A stretch of DNA of 37,709 nucleotides from a virus. The position numbers and the translations under genes were made by a program. The stretch spans positions 1 through 37,709 of the IMG/VR virus record IMGVR_UViG_3300006737_000071. One strand, 5' to 3'. Under the pieces are notes generated by a model. It saw nothing but the letters and a program-made list of their open reading frames with translations, had not been told where the DNA came from and did no database searches. Of the stretch, positions 26,001 to 35,567 are shown in pieces (within the stretch, counting starts at the first letter, position 1; every line of letters begins with the position of its first letter).

Positions 26001-27311
26001 TTTTTTGAGGCTTTAGAACAACAAGATTTATTCGCTTATAATAATTATAAAGACAATATAAAAAACTTTCATCCTGCGTTTCACTCCATTCACCCTTGTG
26101 CTTTTAACTCAAGAATGACATTCCTAAATCAATGTCTTAGGGCGGGACCATCTTTAGAGGGTACTGTTGGACCAAATAACATGTCATTTGGTAGACCACC
26201 AATATGTGTTTTAAGGTTAGGAGATTTTTATCATTGTAAAGTTGTTATTAATAATATAGATTTTAGTTATGAACAACCTTTCTGGGATCTTAATCCTGAG
26301 GGTATTGGAGCACAACCATGGATAGTAAGAGTCTCGATGCAATTTTTTATAGTGGGAGGTATGAGTTTAGCTGGTCCACTTTCACAATTACAAAACGCAG
26401 TTTCATTCAACTATTTTGCAAATACTGAATTATGTGAAATGGATAGGTCAAATCCAAATATTGGTAAAGAGAAAGAAGAGGAAATTGTGATAGAAGAACA
26501 ACCTACTGGTTGTCCTTGTGATGGTACAATAGACGGACATCCGGCTGGTACAACAAATGACGCATGTTGTGTTGAGGACGTTGAGGAATTTGATAGTACT
26601 GGTGGAGATCAATTTGATAGCACAGGTGGAGATCAATTTGATAGCACAGGTGGAGATCAATTTGATAGTACTGGTGGGGATGAATTTGATAGTACTGGGG
26701 CAGACGATATTGAGTATGGTTTGGTTTGGGAAGGTGCAATAGGTAGTGTAAAACTAACAGGAATGTATGATAACGGCCCACAAGACGGGTACTTTACAGA
26801 TAATTCGAATATCCAAGCTGGTAAGCAGTTCTGGATGGCCATTGGACTTGCTAGACTTGAAAATAATACTTGGAAATTAGTATATGGTTTTGAAGGTGGT
26901 GGTTCTATAGCAAGAGGACAAAATGGGGTAACAGTTTCACCTGCGGCGATGCCTCCTCGAGAAATGTTTGAGATAGTAATAAATTCAGATGGTAACGAAT
27001 GTTTAGAAGCACAAACTGCTGGTTGTACAGCGTTAAATGATGCGATTACATACGCTATACAACATAATGAAAGTATAATTAGTGGATGGTTTAATGACCA
27101 AGCACAAACCTATTTTGCTAAATCTGGTTGTGATAATACAGGTGGTAATGAGTGTCCTAGAGTCGTGGTAGATTATTGTGTTGATATGTATACGGGAGAG
27201 CCTTATAATAATAGTACTTTTGAACAATGTCTGACCAATCCAAACGGTACAAATTACACTGAAAGTGATAATAATGGAGGTAGAGAAATCTATTCACTAA
27301 CAGGGAATTAA
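23031..27311 (+). CDS. Large baseplate/hub protein with tandem FDSTGGDQ linker
   Basis: A 1426-residue structural protein. Residues 560-660 contain the most family-like part: FMFSIENLAWKDHAL, GGRLMWFPPYIESWTE and GRMEPIFTYKNSFRQANLNF with a following strand and helix, a pattern I associate with baseplate or tube-initiator proteins of contractile tails. A CSNC pair lies near residue 765. Residues 1020-1130 hold NSRMTFLNQCLRAGPS and a compact FGRPPICVLRLGDFYHCKV motif. Then follow a Cys-rich stretch (GCPCDG ... DACC), five 8-residue repeats (1186-1225) and a separate C-terminal domain with several Cys. Position after the tape measure and before the gp53-like gene supports a hub or central baseplate role; the exact T4 counterpart is not clear. 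Confidence 0.75.
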   Translation: MPTNIDNVLIQGVPTVTTTEELREWLLNRNLPNVITEDGFQQNIEMFEESSLLFEESNNALFQSSIVSNTFFQTGFYYDAGVNLGANSGPIYSDTNLGELNIDTVTNVVGDQMPHIECELPPYIFPIVASSLCEINLFSSEQEYTANGQDYYNVPTSDGTPVSDMYNPDNFTKLPPSQARNTYNNFTALNQYGFNSLDIITRTQAQNPADNPYSWFMNNPTMYDLFISPDFDGNFMRFDATALELTRLDQHFYGLKIDQRGFEFNNASAPDGSGIKTFYTPLQPYNQGSSEAPSTLIQNTRILEQFILGSYGSRITRDALLLRNKFASDNMYLSNRFGVGGIDSIEGAVSLNNDYLSLAWVQSGPRKPKSNTNYFVAQLNLANLDPTRLAGSLSDPVIDPNFGQDRALVQEFDISDRYKNIESAETWVPDQFREPGSYPQDIGNQGLLNYTQRIVNLSSSGTTATNTNVGDSIRQDTSYLKTARGTVSRGSGIDSYSNDSNRPYARSWVRTDKYGAKRGERPRNYSRYDALLRHQRLIKESTGWSKGASVISDVGGAHMAPNDRTDTKNFMFSIENLAWKDHALENLASHEIGPNGGRLMWFPPYIESWTENSSANWTQTDFLGRMEPIFTYKNSFRQANLNFMMVTDYPEVLDNIVPDFEGRNADMQAAQFFGGEDFDAKYRDIILEGKPWVGNTEFEGQMNEVINAGEKDASEFLPEITEAVPGNYDTIPTTLYYFSGCTEIGSRTFWNWPYSPDQEFSFECSNCGYLWEGQYQAVTEDTAFKSRGGTAKIGAKTRVNEMAQFLATDHGKRYKVVFTYYKAPVRDYMSMQIQDYQANNGQWFTESLPTETPLSEEAIELVNKDYQTCGPIRAARLLQGFNPLVVAAESATTTTETWYSDEDPPEGRYEIKFGGDSSYDDILLEKLVTSGSTVYPGHIHAIPVTIHLELNNELVSTEAVEAATAEFEQRKTTVRDNYTDAGNYRIPDGTFFEALEQQDLFAYNNYKDNIKNFHPAFHSIHPCAFNSRMTFLNQCLRAGPSLEGTVGPNNMSFGRPPICVLRLGDFYHCKVVINNIDFSYEQPFWDLNPEGIGAQPWIVRVSMQFFIVGGMSLAGPLSQLQNAVSFNYFANTELCEMDRSNPNIGKEKEEEIVIEEQPTGCPCDGTIDGHPAGTTNDACCVEDVEEFDSTGGDQFDSTGGDQFDSTGGDQFDSTGGDEFDSTGADDIEYGLVWEGAIGSVKLTGMYDNGPQDGYFTDNSNIQAGKQFWMAIGLARLENNTWKLVYGFEGGGSIARGQNGVTVSPAAMPPREMFEIVINSDGNECLEAQTAGCTALNDAITYAIQHNESIISGWFNDQAQTYFAKSGCDNTGGNECPRVVVDYCVDMYTGEPYNNSTFEQCLTNPNGTNYTESDNNGGREIYSLTGN
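26586..26705 (+). repeat. Five in-frame 24-base repeats coding for FDSTGGDQ
   Basis: Copies start at 26586, 26610, 26634, 26658 and 26682; each encodes (E/Q)FDSTGGD, the last one diverged to STGAD. Codons differ between copies (AGTACT versus AGCACA), so the array is not a brand-new expansion. It is an acidic, flexible linker before the C-terminal domain. Confidence 0.95.
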
Positions 27312-27322
27312 AATAAAATAAT

Positions 27323-27643
27323 ATGAGTTTATATTACAATAGATATTACAAAATGACAGGACCAGGAGGTAAGTCTAAACCTATGCCATTCATAAAACTA
27401 CAGATAAAACCAACAGATAAATATGAAACATATAAAATAGGTGTAACTAGATTTGATAAACTGAGTCAAAAATATTATGGAAATTCTCTACACGGATGGT
27501 TAATAATGTTAGCAAATGGAGAAAAAGGTGGATTAGAATTTACTATAAAAGACGGAGATGTGATAAGAATCCCTTTTCCCTTCAAAGAAACTTTACAAGA
27601 ATACGAAGATGCAGTAAATAGGTACATTAAACTAAATGGTTAG
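27323..27643 (+). CDS. 53: Baseplate wedge protein, gp53-like with LysM-type fold
   Basis: A 106-residue protein. The core TRFDKLSQKYYGNSLHGWLIMLANG (residues 43-67), followed by IKDGDVIRIPFPF, is the signature of gp53-type wedge proteins and of tail protein X: a LysM-like fold with a strand, a helix beginning DKLS, a YYG turn and the closing GDVIRIP strand. In T4, gp53 helps join wedges round the hub. T4 gp53 has 196 residues; this one is shorter and nearly all LysM-like domain. It lies 11 bases after the large hub protein and 2 bases before the giant hub gene. Confidence 0.75.
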   Translation: MSLYYNRYYKMTGPGGKSKPMPFIKLQIKPTDKYETYKIGVTRFDKLSQKYYGNSLHGWLIMLANGEKGGLEFTIKDGDVIRIPFPFKETLQEYEDAVNRYIKLNG

Positions 27644-27645
27644 AA

Positions 27646-30600
27646 ATGGGAATACAATTAATAGATCCTAATGAGGAAATAAGAAAATACATTAAAGGAC
27701 AGGCTAATCTACCATATCCTACCGATATTAACAAGGGGCCCGTTATAGTTCCGCCTGAAGATTTAGTTATGTATGTGGATTTAGAGGTAATACTTCCGGG
27801 GAGAAGTGTTATTGTTGATGATTCTGCTTCACAAAATCAAAAAAGATCACATATTGGATTTGTAGTACCAAAAAAAGGACAACTCCCTGGTAGAGACGAA
27901 ACAGAAAGAAATCAAAAACCTTATAGTCCAGATGATAACTATGGAGGATTAGGAACCTCTTGGACAAACATTGGTGGACTTTCAGGATTTATGAAAAATA
28001 AAGACAATAGTTATGTAAATCAGGACGAATTTGGGAGTTTTCAAAAATCAGGAGATTGGAACGAAACCTTTGGAATAACAGATATTTCTATAAAGTTAAA
28101 TGCTTCTTTTGAACCACAAGTTTTTATAAATTTTGTGGACATTAGAGGGGCTACTTTAATGGAACCAGGACTTAATTCTCCTTACGCCGCATTTTTTCAT
28201 ATGCCATACCCTTTATTTACTTTAACAGTTAAAGGATTTTACGGTCAAGGTATTTCATACAAATTACACCTTATGAAGTTTAATTCTAAATTTGATGCAG
28301 AAACTGGTAATTTTAATATATCTTGTGAATTTATTGGTTTCACCTTTACCTATTTAGCTGATATACCAGCAATTTATGCAGATGTCGGTCCTGATATGAT
28401 GGTACATTATCATGGAGTAGGAGGAGGGAAAGACCCAGCTAAGCCATGGCCCGAAGGTTCTATGACTCTAGGTACTTACATTTCCAATATTGCAGATATG
28501 GCAACTAAAATGGATGCTTATGCTGAAGACGCAGAAACCATAGAGTATAATGATATGAATTTTGCTCTAGACTCTCTTAGAGTAATTAGAGGACACTGGA
28601 GTTTAGTAATATCAGATTTATTAGAAAGTGGAGGAGAAAAAACATATACCTATAGTGAAGAAGAAAAAAAGATAACAGTTTCCGCTTGTGTAGTGGAACC
28701 AAGCTCAACAGATCCAACTAAAGACGTTAATGGTGACCCAATACCAACCGGAGAACACCCCGATCTTTTAATTACCTCTGGTACTAAACGTGCAGAAAAT
28801 GCAAATGATGCGTATAGAAAATTATATATAGCTTTTGAAGGACATGACCAAAAAGTACAAGACAATGCAAGAGTTCAAGAGTTAAATGGTACAAACGCAA
28901 TGAAAGTCTACGCAACCGATGTGTTTGATGAAATTGCTGAAACAACAGCAATTAGTAAATTACAAGATAAAAATTACCCAAGTATTAATGACATAAGCAC
29001 TTCTGCTTATGCTGGTTCACTACCTTGTGATAAAAATTTAGATGGTACGATCGCAGACGATGAAAAAACATCTTGTTGGGGATGTGTACAAGTAGACGGT
29101 AAAAAATTCTTATTAGACTTAGATAAAACTATTAAAAAAGCAGAACTTTTACTTGCACAATTAAAAAAGAAAAAATTAGAATCAGAAAATGATATAAAAT
29201 TAGGGGCTTTAGTTATGCCACCTACACTTGAAAATATATTTAAGATGTTATGTAACGGTGTCGGAGGATTTAATTGGTCACTAAATAACGTATCCGAGTT
29301 AGCAGATACACAACATCAAGAAGATCCATATCTAAAAGATCTTTTACTTAAAAATCCTACTACCGGTTCAGATATAAAAGAAAATGCTGAAAGAATTTTT
29401 TCTTGGCCTTTAGTTTATAAAACAAAAGAAGATAGAGTAGATAAAGAGGTTAACACAGGTATTATTAAAAAACAAAATGTAACCAGGTTTGAAAAAGTTT
29501 TTCCAGGGGCTAAAATAAGTCAAGACATATATGAATATCCTGAATATACTACAGATCCTTATTTTTGGCCCGAAATAGGATTTATAGAACTACTAATTAA
29601 TACAATCATTAAAAAAACTAAATTATTGAATGTGGAGTGGAATCCAGACGATAATGAATTTAGTTCACAAGGTGAATCTTACATTCCCGCAATAATTGAA
29701 GAAACACCAGGGGTGACTAATCCTTATAAAGGTTTAGAGGATGTAAAACTACAAATTATTCCCTTAATGGCTTTAAGAACTCTTCTTAGATTAGGACATA
29801 GTAATCATTTTATGATGGAAGATGAGGAGAAAATATCGATACTAGGAGATACACTAGCTTCTTCGATTGAAATCTATGGTCCAAAATTTACTAAAACAAA
29901 AAGAGATGAGGCGATAAAAATATTAGGAGAGGCGGAGGCAGAGGCTTTAATTGTCGGAGTACAAGATTCTAATGAAACTAAAGAAAGATTACGAGAATTA
30001 TTTACAGTTTTAACTGGAGAATTAAGAGAAAGTAATGATGGTTCGGCAAAGGTAGCTAGGAAAAAAGCAATGGAATTATTAAAAAAAGCCGGTTATAAAA
30101 CAGGTGAGGTTACCGGTGAAAAAGTTTACTATACTAGAGGAGGGAGTAACGACGATATAGTACAAAATGAGGATGGTACAGTTGAGAAAGGAACTTATAG
30201 TTTTTATGGAACACAAGGTAAACTTAGTGGTAAGCAAATTACAAGAGATGGAGGATACTACTTACCAAATGTATTGGAAGAACTAAGTACAAACATATTT
30301 TTTCATCCTTGTGGAACAGAGGCAGGAGCCAATACTAATATGACAACATGTCCTGGTTTTTTTATAAGTGATGTTAGTTCATATGAAATTAATGCTAGTG
30401 TTATAAGTCCCGAACAAGAAAAAACACTTGAAAAAGAAAAGTCTGCGATGGAAGATTACTATGAAAGTGGATATGGGGTTTCTGAATACTCACCTTCTAT
30501 AAAGTTATATGTGGGTCCACAAGGTACTTTAGATTATGATTGGAAAAAATGGTTAGGTTGGGATTTTTACTCATTTTGGTCAGCCGATAACTATAAGGAA

Positions 30601-33600
30601 GAAGTTAAAAACGGAAGAAATAATAATGATACCACTGGGAAAAACCACATAACCCCAGACCAATGGATTAGTTTAAGTGTAATATACAGTGATCCTACTA
30701 AAATTATGAATATTGGAGGTGGGGGAGACTATTTACAAACACCATCTGGCCCAACATTCAAAAATTGTTATAATTCCGATTCACAAGTATTATTAATGGA
30801 AGATTCCCTATTCATTAAAAATGACGTTGACTCCAATAATCCAAATTATAATTATGATGCAATTGCCCCATATAGTACTGCCGCAGATACAGACGGATAC
30901 CTTAAGGCTAAGGTAGGTAATGGTAGTGGAGTGGTGGATAAAAAGAAAGCTAGTAATTTAGCTTTAGGATACCTATTCATTAATTCTGTAGGAAAATACT
31001 ACTCGACAAGACCAATGTACCATTTTAGTGATAACCATTACGCAGATATGTGGAACATATTAAAAATGTTCAATCAAGTATCTGGGTACGTTACATTACC
31101 ACAATCAGTTATATTACAAATGGGTTCTTGGATTTATAGATATGAAGAAACAGAAGATATCATTAAATGGCCAAACTACTTTAGTGCTGAAGGAACTAAA
31201 ACCACAACAGGTATCAACTACTATAAAATACCAACAAAAGGGGAAAGACCTATGCCAGAATCTTCATTTTATGCTGAAGGTGATGTAGGTGGTAATATTT
31301 GGGCAGGAACAAAATGGGCACAGAATGGGACCAACGCAGGAAGACAATCATGTCGAGAAGTCAAACATAAATACATAAATAACTGGCATTTAACTAATAA
31401 ATTACATTTTATCCACAAACCTAAGGGATGGAGTCATGACACAGGAGGATCAAGTACTAAGGCAGGTACTGTAAAATATGATGATATAACCAAAGCTATA
31501 GGTAATCTACCAGAATACATAAAAAGCCAACTAAAAGAATTTTTTATACAATGGGCTTTAGGAGAGACCATTATGGAAAATGATGTATATAGTCTTGAAC
31601 CTTCATTCCCTACAATAAAAGAATCTTTATTAGAAGAAACTGTAATTGAAAATTTACATGGTAAAACAGGTAAGTGTGCAGTACAAGGTTTTCCTACTTA
31701 TGGTACTTTAGCTTCTAATAATGATGCACAACCTCTAGGACAAATTTTTCCTACTAACTTATTACCATCAACCAGGTTATGGACAAGTTATTGTGCGAAT
31801 AATACATTAACAGGTTATGGTAAAAGTGATCATGAAACTTTAGGGGGTCACGGAATACAATTTAATAGAGGTATTTGTCCTCTTTATCATGAGGCCCCAG
31901 CCATGTATGGACAAGCTCAAGCTTGGTTACCTGGTAGTGAAAATATAAATGGAAATGGTGTGGTTACTTTTGTTACAAGAGAGTTAACCGAAGAGTACAA
32001 AGATAATAAGGGACGTTATGTTGTTAAACCATTTGCTCTTGCAAATACCTGGACTCAGCCACTTTTATTTAACGGTTACACAAACTGGCAAATAAATCAC
32101 CAAGCTGAACAAACTAAGGTTCAAAAATTTTTTAGAAGAGGATTCGGATGGATGGATAGCATTTTTGGTACTGGAGAATTACTTACAATTGTCGACTATG
32201 ATACCGCTATAAACTACTATTCAAAAATACAACATGAAGACGAAAATGATGACCCAGTTTTAGTAAAAACATTATATGATTATGCTATGGGATTACAAAA
32301 ATACTATTTTGTAAGAAAAGTTAGTCACACAAATGATGTAATAGCATTTGCCTCAAGGGCACCATATAAATCTCAAACAAGAAATGGGGTTACAACCATT
32401 AATAATGCAGTTGATGGTTTTCCTTTAGGTGGAAGTTCTGTTTATAAGAATATACAATATATGAATCCTATATCGGCACAATGGGGTCCAGATAAAAAAG
32501 AAGATGAAGTTTATGCGATTGCAAATTTATACGACTTAGGAGACGGGTTTTGGAATTGGTTTGAACCAGAAGTAACAGCAAAACCAACATTTTATGTTCC
32601 AAAATATTTCCAAGATGCAAATAGTACAGATAAAACAAATGAAGTAATAGAAAATGAACTATGGTTAAATTTAAGAACCATGATGTCAAATAACGTCGTT
32701 GTTAAAAACCCAACTTGGAGAAATTGGATGGGAATGGATGAAAATGCAATGAATGGGGCGGGAGATACCGCTCGTGATCTTGTCTATACAAATGAGGAAT
32801 TATTAGATGTTTTTTATGGTGCTTTAATTAAAAGAATAGAAACATACGTAAATGAAGGAGGTTTAGCACAAACAATTACTGCTAAGGCAAAAATGGAAGA
32901 TATTCTTAATGATAACGATATTAAATTAGATACTTACCTTACAGTTAAAAATTTACACGATAAATGGATGACTCCGAGTGCAAGTGCGATGAAGACCAAT
33001 AATTTATCTTATAGTGGAGAAGATGCCACCAAAATAGATTGGTTATTTAGTCAGTTTAGTTTTGTTGATAGAGCGTATAATTGGATAGGACAAAAATACA
33101 TCGACCCAACGCCACTACTTAACTTAAAAAATAACCCTAAAATAAGTTTATATACCTTAATATATGATTTAATAAGTCATAATTCCTTTGAATTTTTCCC
33201 GTTACCTTCTAATATTGAATTTGCGGACGATAATGCTTTTAGTAAAATGTTTACACCTCATTTAACAGTTGATGGGGACGCCGTTAGTAAAAACCCAAGA
33301 TTCTACATTATGTATATGGGGGGATTCTCAGATAGTTTAGATATTGATTCACCAGATTATCAATTTAATAATGATGGATTTGATATAGATGATGAGTGTA
33401 TTGATTGTCCACCTGATTATTTTGGTGCAAAACAAAGAGTTGCTCATTTAGGTGCATTATCTTCTGGAGTTTTATTAGTTTCAGGACAAGCTAAAAGTGT
33501 GGGAGGTACAGGATACCAACCAGGGGTAATGATAGATGCCCCAGTTATTATTCCACAAGCTGGCACTTGGGAATGTCACAACCCAGCTGGTGGAACGTGT

Positions 33601-35520
33601 GAAATACGACAACAAGAAGTTAGGGCGTTTAAGGTTGCGTTTGGACAAGAAAATCAAAACTTTTTCAAATCAATCAATGTAGACCAAGCTGAGTTTCAAG
33701 AAACACAAGAATCATTATTATTAATAGATGCTTTATCAAAAGAAGAGTCAACAACTAAAGACCCAAGATTAAAAGGGCAAAATCTATATAATGTGTATCA
33801 AAAAAGAAGTTACAGTTGTAGCGTTGAGGCGTTAGGTATGATGAACATTTTACCACTACAATATTTTCAATTAGACCACGTACCAATGTTCCACGGAGCG
33901 TATATAATAACTAATGTAGAACATAGTATCTCACCAGGAGAGATAAATACAACATTCAAAGGAACTAGAATATCTCGTTCAGTTATTCCATATGTTTCTT
34001 CTTTCTTAGCTAAAACATCAGATTACGAAAGTGGAACATCTAGTGGTGGGGTTAATTTTGAATATGACCCTGATAGTACGACGGTTTTAAGTGGAGATGT
34101 GGAAAGAATTGGTGTTTGGATGGATAAATCCGTTGGTGATACACAAGTAAAAACATTACAAAATTATGGTATGAATTCTATAGTTTTTGAATTAAATGCA
34201 AGTTGGCCTGAGGGTAAGTCAAATGAAAAAGACAGATGGAAAGGAGCTGAGTGGAGATGGCAACCAGTAAAATCAGCAAGTAGTCCTAAAACCCACACAC
34301 CAAACGCTAAATATACCTTAGCAGGATTACAAGAAGCTTGTAAAAAGGCCTACGATGCAAATCAAAGAATAACATGGATGTTATACTTTGTACCAACGAA
34401 GGCATACATGGAACCAATGGTAGATGGCACAGGAGTTGAAACATATGATAGTAAAACAGATTGGTATGACTGGGCAGGAGAAGGATTGGATAAACCACCA
34501 ACACTTCCAGAATTAGTACAAAAAGTTAATACATACTGTGGTGGGGTATGTGTACACGCAGTAGAATTTGATTTAGAAGGACACTATAGAAAGACACATT
34601 GGTCAACAACCAAAAGTAAGTATGTATCAGGACCATATCTACTGGGTTATACAAATAATATAAAGAAAAAAGATTTAGCTAGAAAATTAATAGATAAGTT
34701 AAGGGAACAATTTAAGACAAGAGCAGGTAGTACTGAAATTGGAACAACGCCGTATGTTGGTACATCTTATTCTCTTAAAGATACTTCATCAGATACTAAG
34801 ACAGCAAAAGGACAATATTGGCAAGATCCTGCTCATCCTGAATTTGGGGCCATTGTTGACTACATGGCAGTACAATCATATTCTCATCCTAAATTTTTAC
34901 TTGATTATAGAAAAAAAGTTAATGGTAAGGATAATCCAAGATATAAATTAGTTAGACATTGTGAAAATCATTCAGATTGTCCTTACAAAGGTGACGGTGG
35001 CGGAAAACAATACTTCTGTCAAGGAGGAGATGACCCAACAGGAGGTGTTTATGCAGGTGAACCTAGACCAGGTGAGTGGATTACCGTAAAATGTTGTCAA
35101 AGTATAACATACGCTTGGCCTCAACCAGGATATACCGGAGGGGACTTAACAGGGTATCAAGGAAAACCTAGAGACCATGGATATGCTGGACCAGGTGCGA
35201 GGGCTAAATATAGTGGAAAAACAGTAAAAGGAGTTGCAGAATCTGGATTTAATGGAGGTACTGGAACAGGGAAAGACCCTTACTATATTTGTGGGGCCGC
35301 TGGGTATGACCAGAAATTTAATTACCATACAATACAAGAAGCACTAACTGCGTCTTGGAATGGATGTTTACAACCTATTACTGGTAATTCATATAAACCT
35401 AAAGAAATAAGATACTGGTCTTATCAGAACGTTTTTGGAAGGAGAGGTTTCTATAAAAATGGTGAAGGACCAATCGCTACCTTTATAAAAGATCAGGCCT
35501 CAAAAAAGAAAGCAAGTTAG
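27646..35520 (+). CDS. Giant baseplate hub protein with C-terminal GH18-like hydrolase domain
   Basis: A 2624-residue protein, the largest in the window. Residues 150-250 hold a conserved hub-type block (VFINFVDIRGATLMEPG, SPYAAFFHMPYPLFTLTVKG, KLHLMKFNSKFD). Residues 2060-2115 (MFHGAYIITNVEHSISPGEI, NTTFKGTR) resemble the closing domain of gp27/gpD-type hub proteins. After a Ser/Gly linker, residues 2140-2624 look like a TIM-barrel glycoside hydrolase: IGVWMDKSV, ITWMLYFVP, HAVEFDLEGHY (Asp2309, Glu2311), DYMAVQSYSH and IRYWSYQNVF sit where strands 1, 3, 4, 6 and 8 of GH18 would. HAVEFDLE aligns with DGxDxDxE, keeping the last Asp and the acid Glu. It would degrade cell wall or surface glycan during penetration. 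A Cys-rich insert (about 2425-2485) interrupts the barrel. Confidence 0.75.
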   Translation: MGIQLIDPNEEIRKYIKGQANLPYPTDINKGPVIVPPEDLVMYVDLEVILPGRSVIVDDSASQNQKRSHIGFVVPKKGQLPGRDETERNQKPYSPDDNYGGLGTSWTNIGGLSGFMKNKDNSYVNQDEFGSFQKSGDWNETFGITDISIKLNASFEPQVFINFVDIRGATLMEPGLNSPYAAFFHMPYPLFTLTVKGFYGQGISYKLHLMKFNSKFDAETGNFNISCEFIGFTFTYLADIPAIYADVGPDMMVHYHGVGGGKDPAKPWPEGSMTLGTYISNIADMATKMDAYAEDAETIEYNDMNFALDSLRVIRGHWSLVISDLLESGGEKTYTYSEEEKKITVSACVVEPSSTDPTKDVNGDPIPTGEHPDLLITSGTKRAENANDAYRKLYIAFEGHDQKVQDNARVQELNGTNAMKVYATDVFDEIAETTAISKLQDKNYPSINDISTSAYAGSLPCDKNLDGTIADDEKTSCWGCVQVDGKKFLLDLDKTIKKAELLLAQLKKKKLESENDIKLGALVMPPTLENIFKMLCNGVGGFNWSLNNVSELADTQHQEDPYLKDLLLKNPTTGSDIKENAERIFSWPLVYKTKEDRVDKEVNTGIIKKQNVTRFEKVFPGAKISQDIYEYPEYTTDPYFWPEIGFIELLINTIIKKTKLLNVEWNPDDNEFSSQGESYIPAIIEETPGVTNPYKGLEDVKLQIIPLMALRTLLRLGHSNHFMMEDEEKISILGDTLASSIEIYGPKFTKTKRDEAIKILGEAEAEALIVGVQDSNETKERLRELFTVLTGELRESNDGSAKVARKKAMELLKKAGYKTGEVTGEKVYYTRGGSNDDIVQNEDGTVEKGTYSFYGTQGKLSGKQITRDGGYYLPNVLEELSTNIFFHPCGTEAGANTNMTTCPGFFISDVSSYEINASVISPEQEKTLEKEKSAMEDYYESGYGVSEYSPSIKLYVGPQGTLDYDWKKWLGWDFYSFWSADNYKEEVKNGRNNNDTTGKNHITPDQWISLSVIYSDPTKIMNIGGGGDYLQTPSGPTFKNCYNSDSQVLLMEDSLFIKNDVDSNNPNYNYDAIAPYSTAADTDGYLKAKVGNGSGVVDKKKASNLALGYLFINSVGKYYSTRPMYHFSDNHYADMWNILKMFNQVSGYVTLPQSVILQMGSWIYRYEETEDIIKWPNYFSAEGTKTTTGINYYKIPTKGERPMPESSFYAEGDVGGNIWAGTKWAQNGTNAGRQSCREVKHKYINNWHLTNKLHFIHKPKGWSHDTGGSSTKAGTVKYDDITKAIGNLPEYIKSQLKEFFIQWALGETIMENDVYSLEPSFPTIKESLLEETVIENLHGKTGKCAVQGFPTYGTLASNNDAQPLGQIFPTNLLPSTRLWTSYCANNTLTGYGKSDHETLGGHGIQFNRGICPLYHEAPAMYGQAQAWLPGSENINGNGVVTFVTRELTEEYKDNKGRYVVKPFALANTWTQPLLFNGYTNWQINHQAEQTKVQKFFRRGFGWMDSIFGTGELLTIVDYDTAINYYSKIQHEDENDDPVLVKTLYDYAMGLQKYYFVRKVSHTNDVIAFASRAPYKSQTRNGVTTINNAVDGFPLGGSSVYKNIQYMNPISAQWGPDKKEDEVYAIANLYDLGDGFWNWFEPEVTAKPTFYVPKYFQDANSTDKTNEVIENELWLNLRTMMSNNVVVKNPTWRNWMGMDENAMNGAGDTARDLVYTNEELLDVFYGALIKRIETYVNEGGLAQTITAKAKMEDILNDNDIKLDTYLTVKNLHDKWMTPSASAMKTNNLSYSGEDATKIDWLFSQFSFVDRAYNWIGQKYIDPTPLLNLKNNPKISLYTLIYDLISHNSFEFFPLPSNIEFADDNAFSKMFTPHLTVDGDAVSKNPRFYIMYMGGFSDSLDIDSPDYQFNNDGFDIDDECIDCPPDYFGAKQRVAHLGALSSGVLLVSGQAKSVGGTGYQPGVMIDAPVIIPQAGTWECHNPAGGTCEIRQQEVRAFKVAFGQENQNFFKSINVDQAEFQETQESLLLIDALSKEESTTKDPRLKGQNLYNVYQKRSYSCSVEALGMMNILPLQYFQLDHVPMFHGAYIITNVEHSISPGEINTTFKGTRISRSVIPYVSSFLAKTSDYESGTSSGGVNFEYDPDSTTVLSGDVERIGVWMDKSVGDTQVKTLQNYGMNSIVFELNASWPEGKSNEKDRWKGAEWRWQPVKSASSPKTHTPNAKYTLAGLQEACKKAYDANQRITWMLYFVPTKAYMEPMVDGTGVETYDSKTDWYDWAGEGLDKPPTLPELVQKVNTYCGGVCVHAVEFDLEGHYRKTHWSTTKSKYVSGPYLLGYTNNIKKKDLARKLIDKLREQFKTRAGSTEIGTTPYVGTSYSLKDTSSDTKTAKGQYWQDPAHPEFGAIVDYMAVQSYSHPKFLLDYRKKVNGKDNPRYKLVRHCENHSDCPYKGDGGGKQYFCQGGDDPTGGVYAGEPRPGEWITVKCCQSITYAWPQPGYTGGDLTGYQGKPRDHGYAGPGARAKYSGKTVKGVAESGFNGGTGTGKDPYYICGAAGYDQKFNYHTIQEALTASWNGCLQPITGNSYKPKEIRYWSYQNVFGRRGFYKNGEGPIATFIKDQASKKKAS

Positions 35521-35548
35521 TAAAATTAACTTTGTGCTAATACCGATC

Positions 35549-35556
35549 TATTTATA
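35549..35556 (+). promoter_or_regulatory. Late promoter TATTTATA
   Basis: TATTTATAGTAAAAG, 11 bases before the ATG at 35568. Confidence 0.65.
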
Positions 35557-35567
35557 GTAAAAGAAAA

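Noticed and set aside
26503-26842. Several overlapping open frames on both strands around the repeat array
   Set aside because: They arise because a 24-base repeat without stops is open in several frames; only the hub frame continues on both sides.
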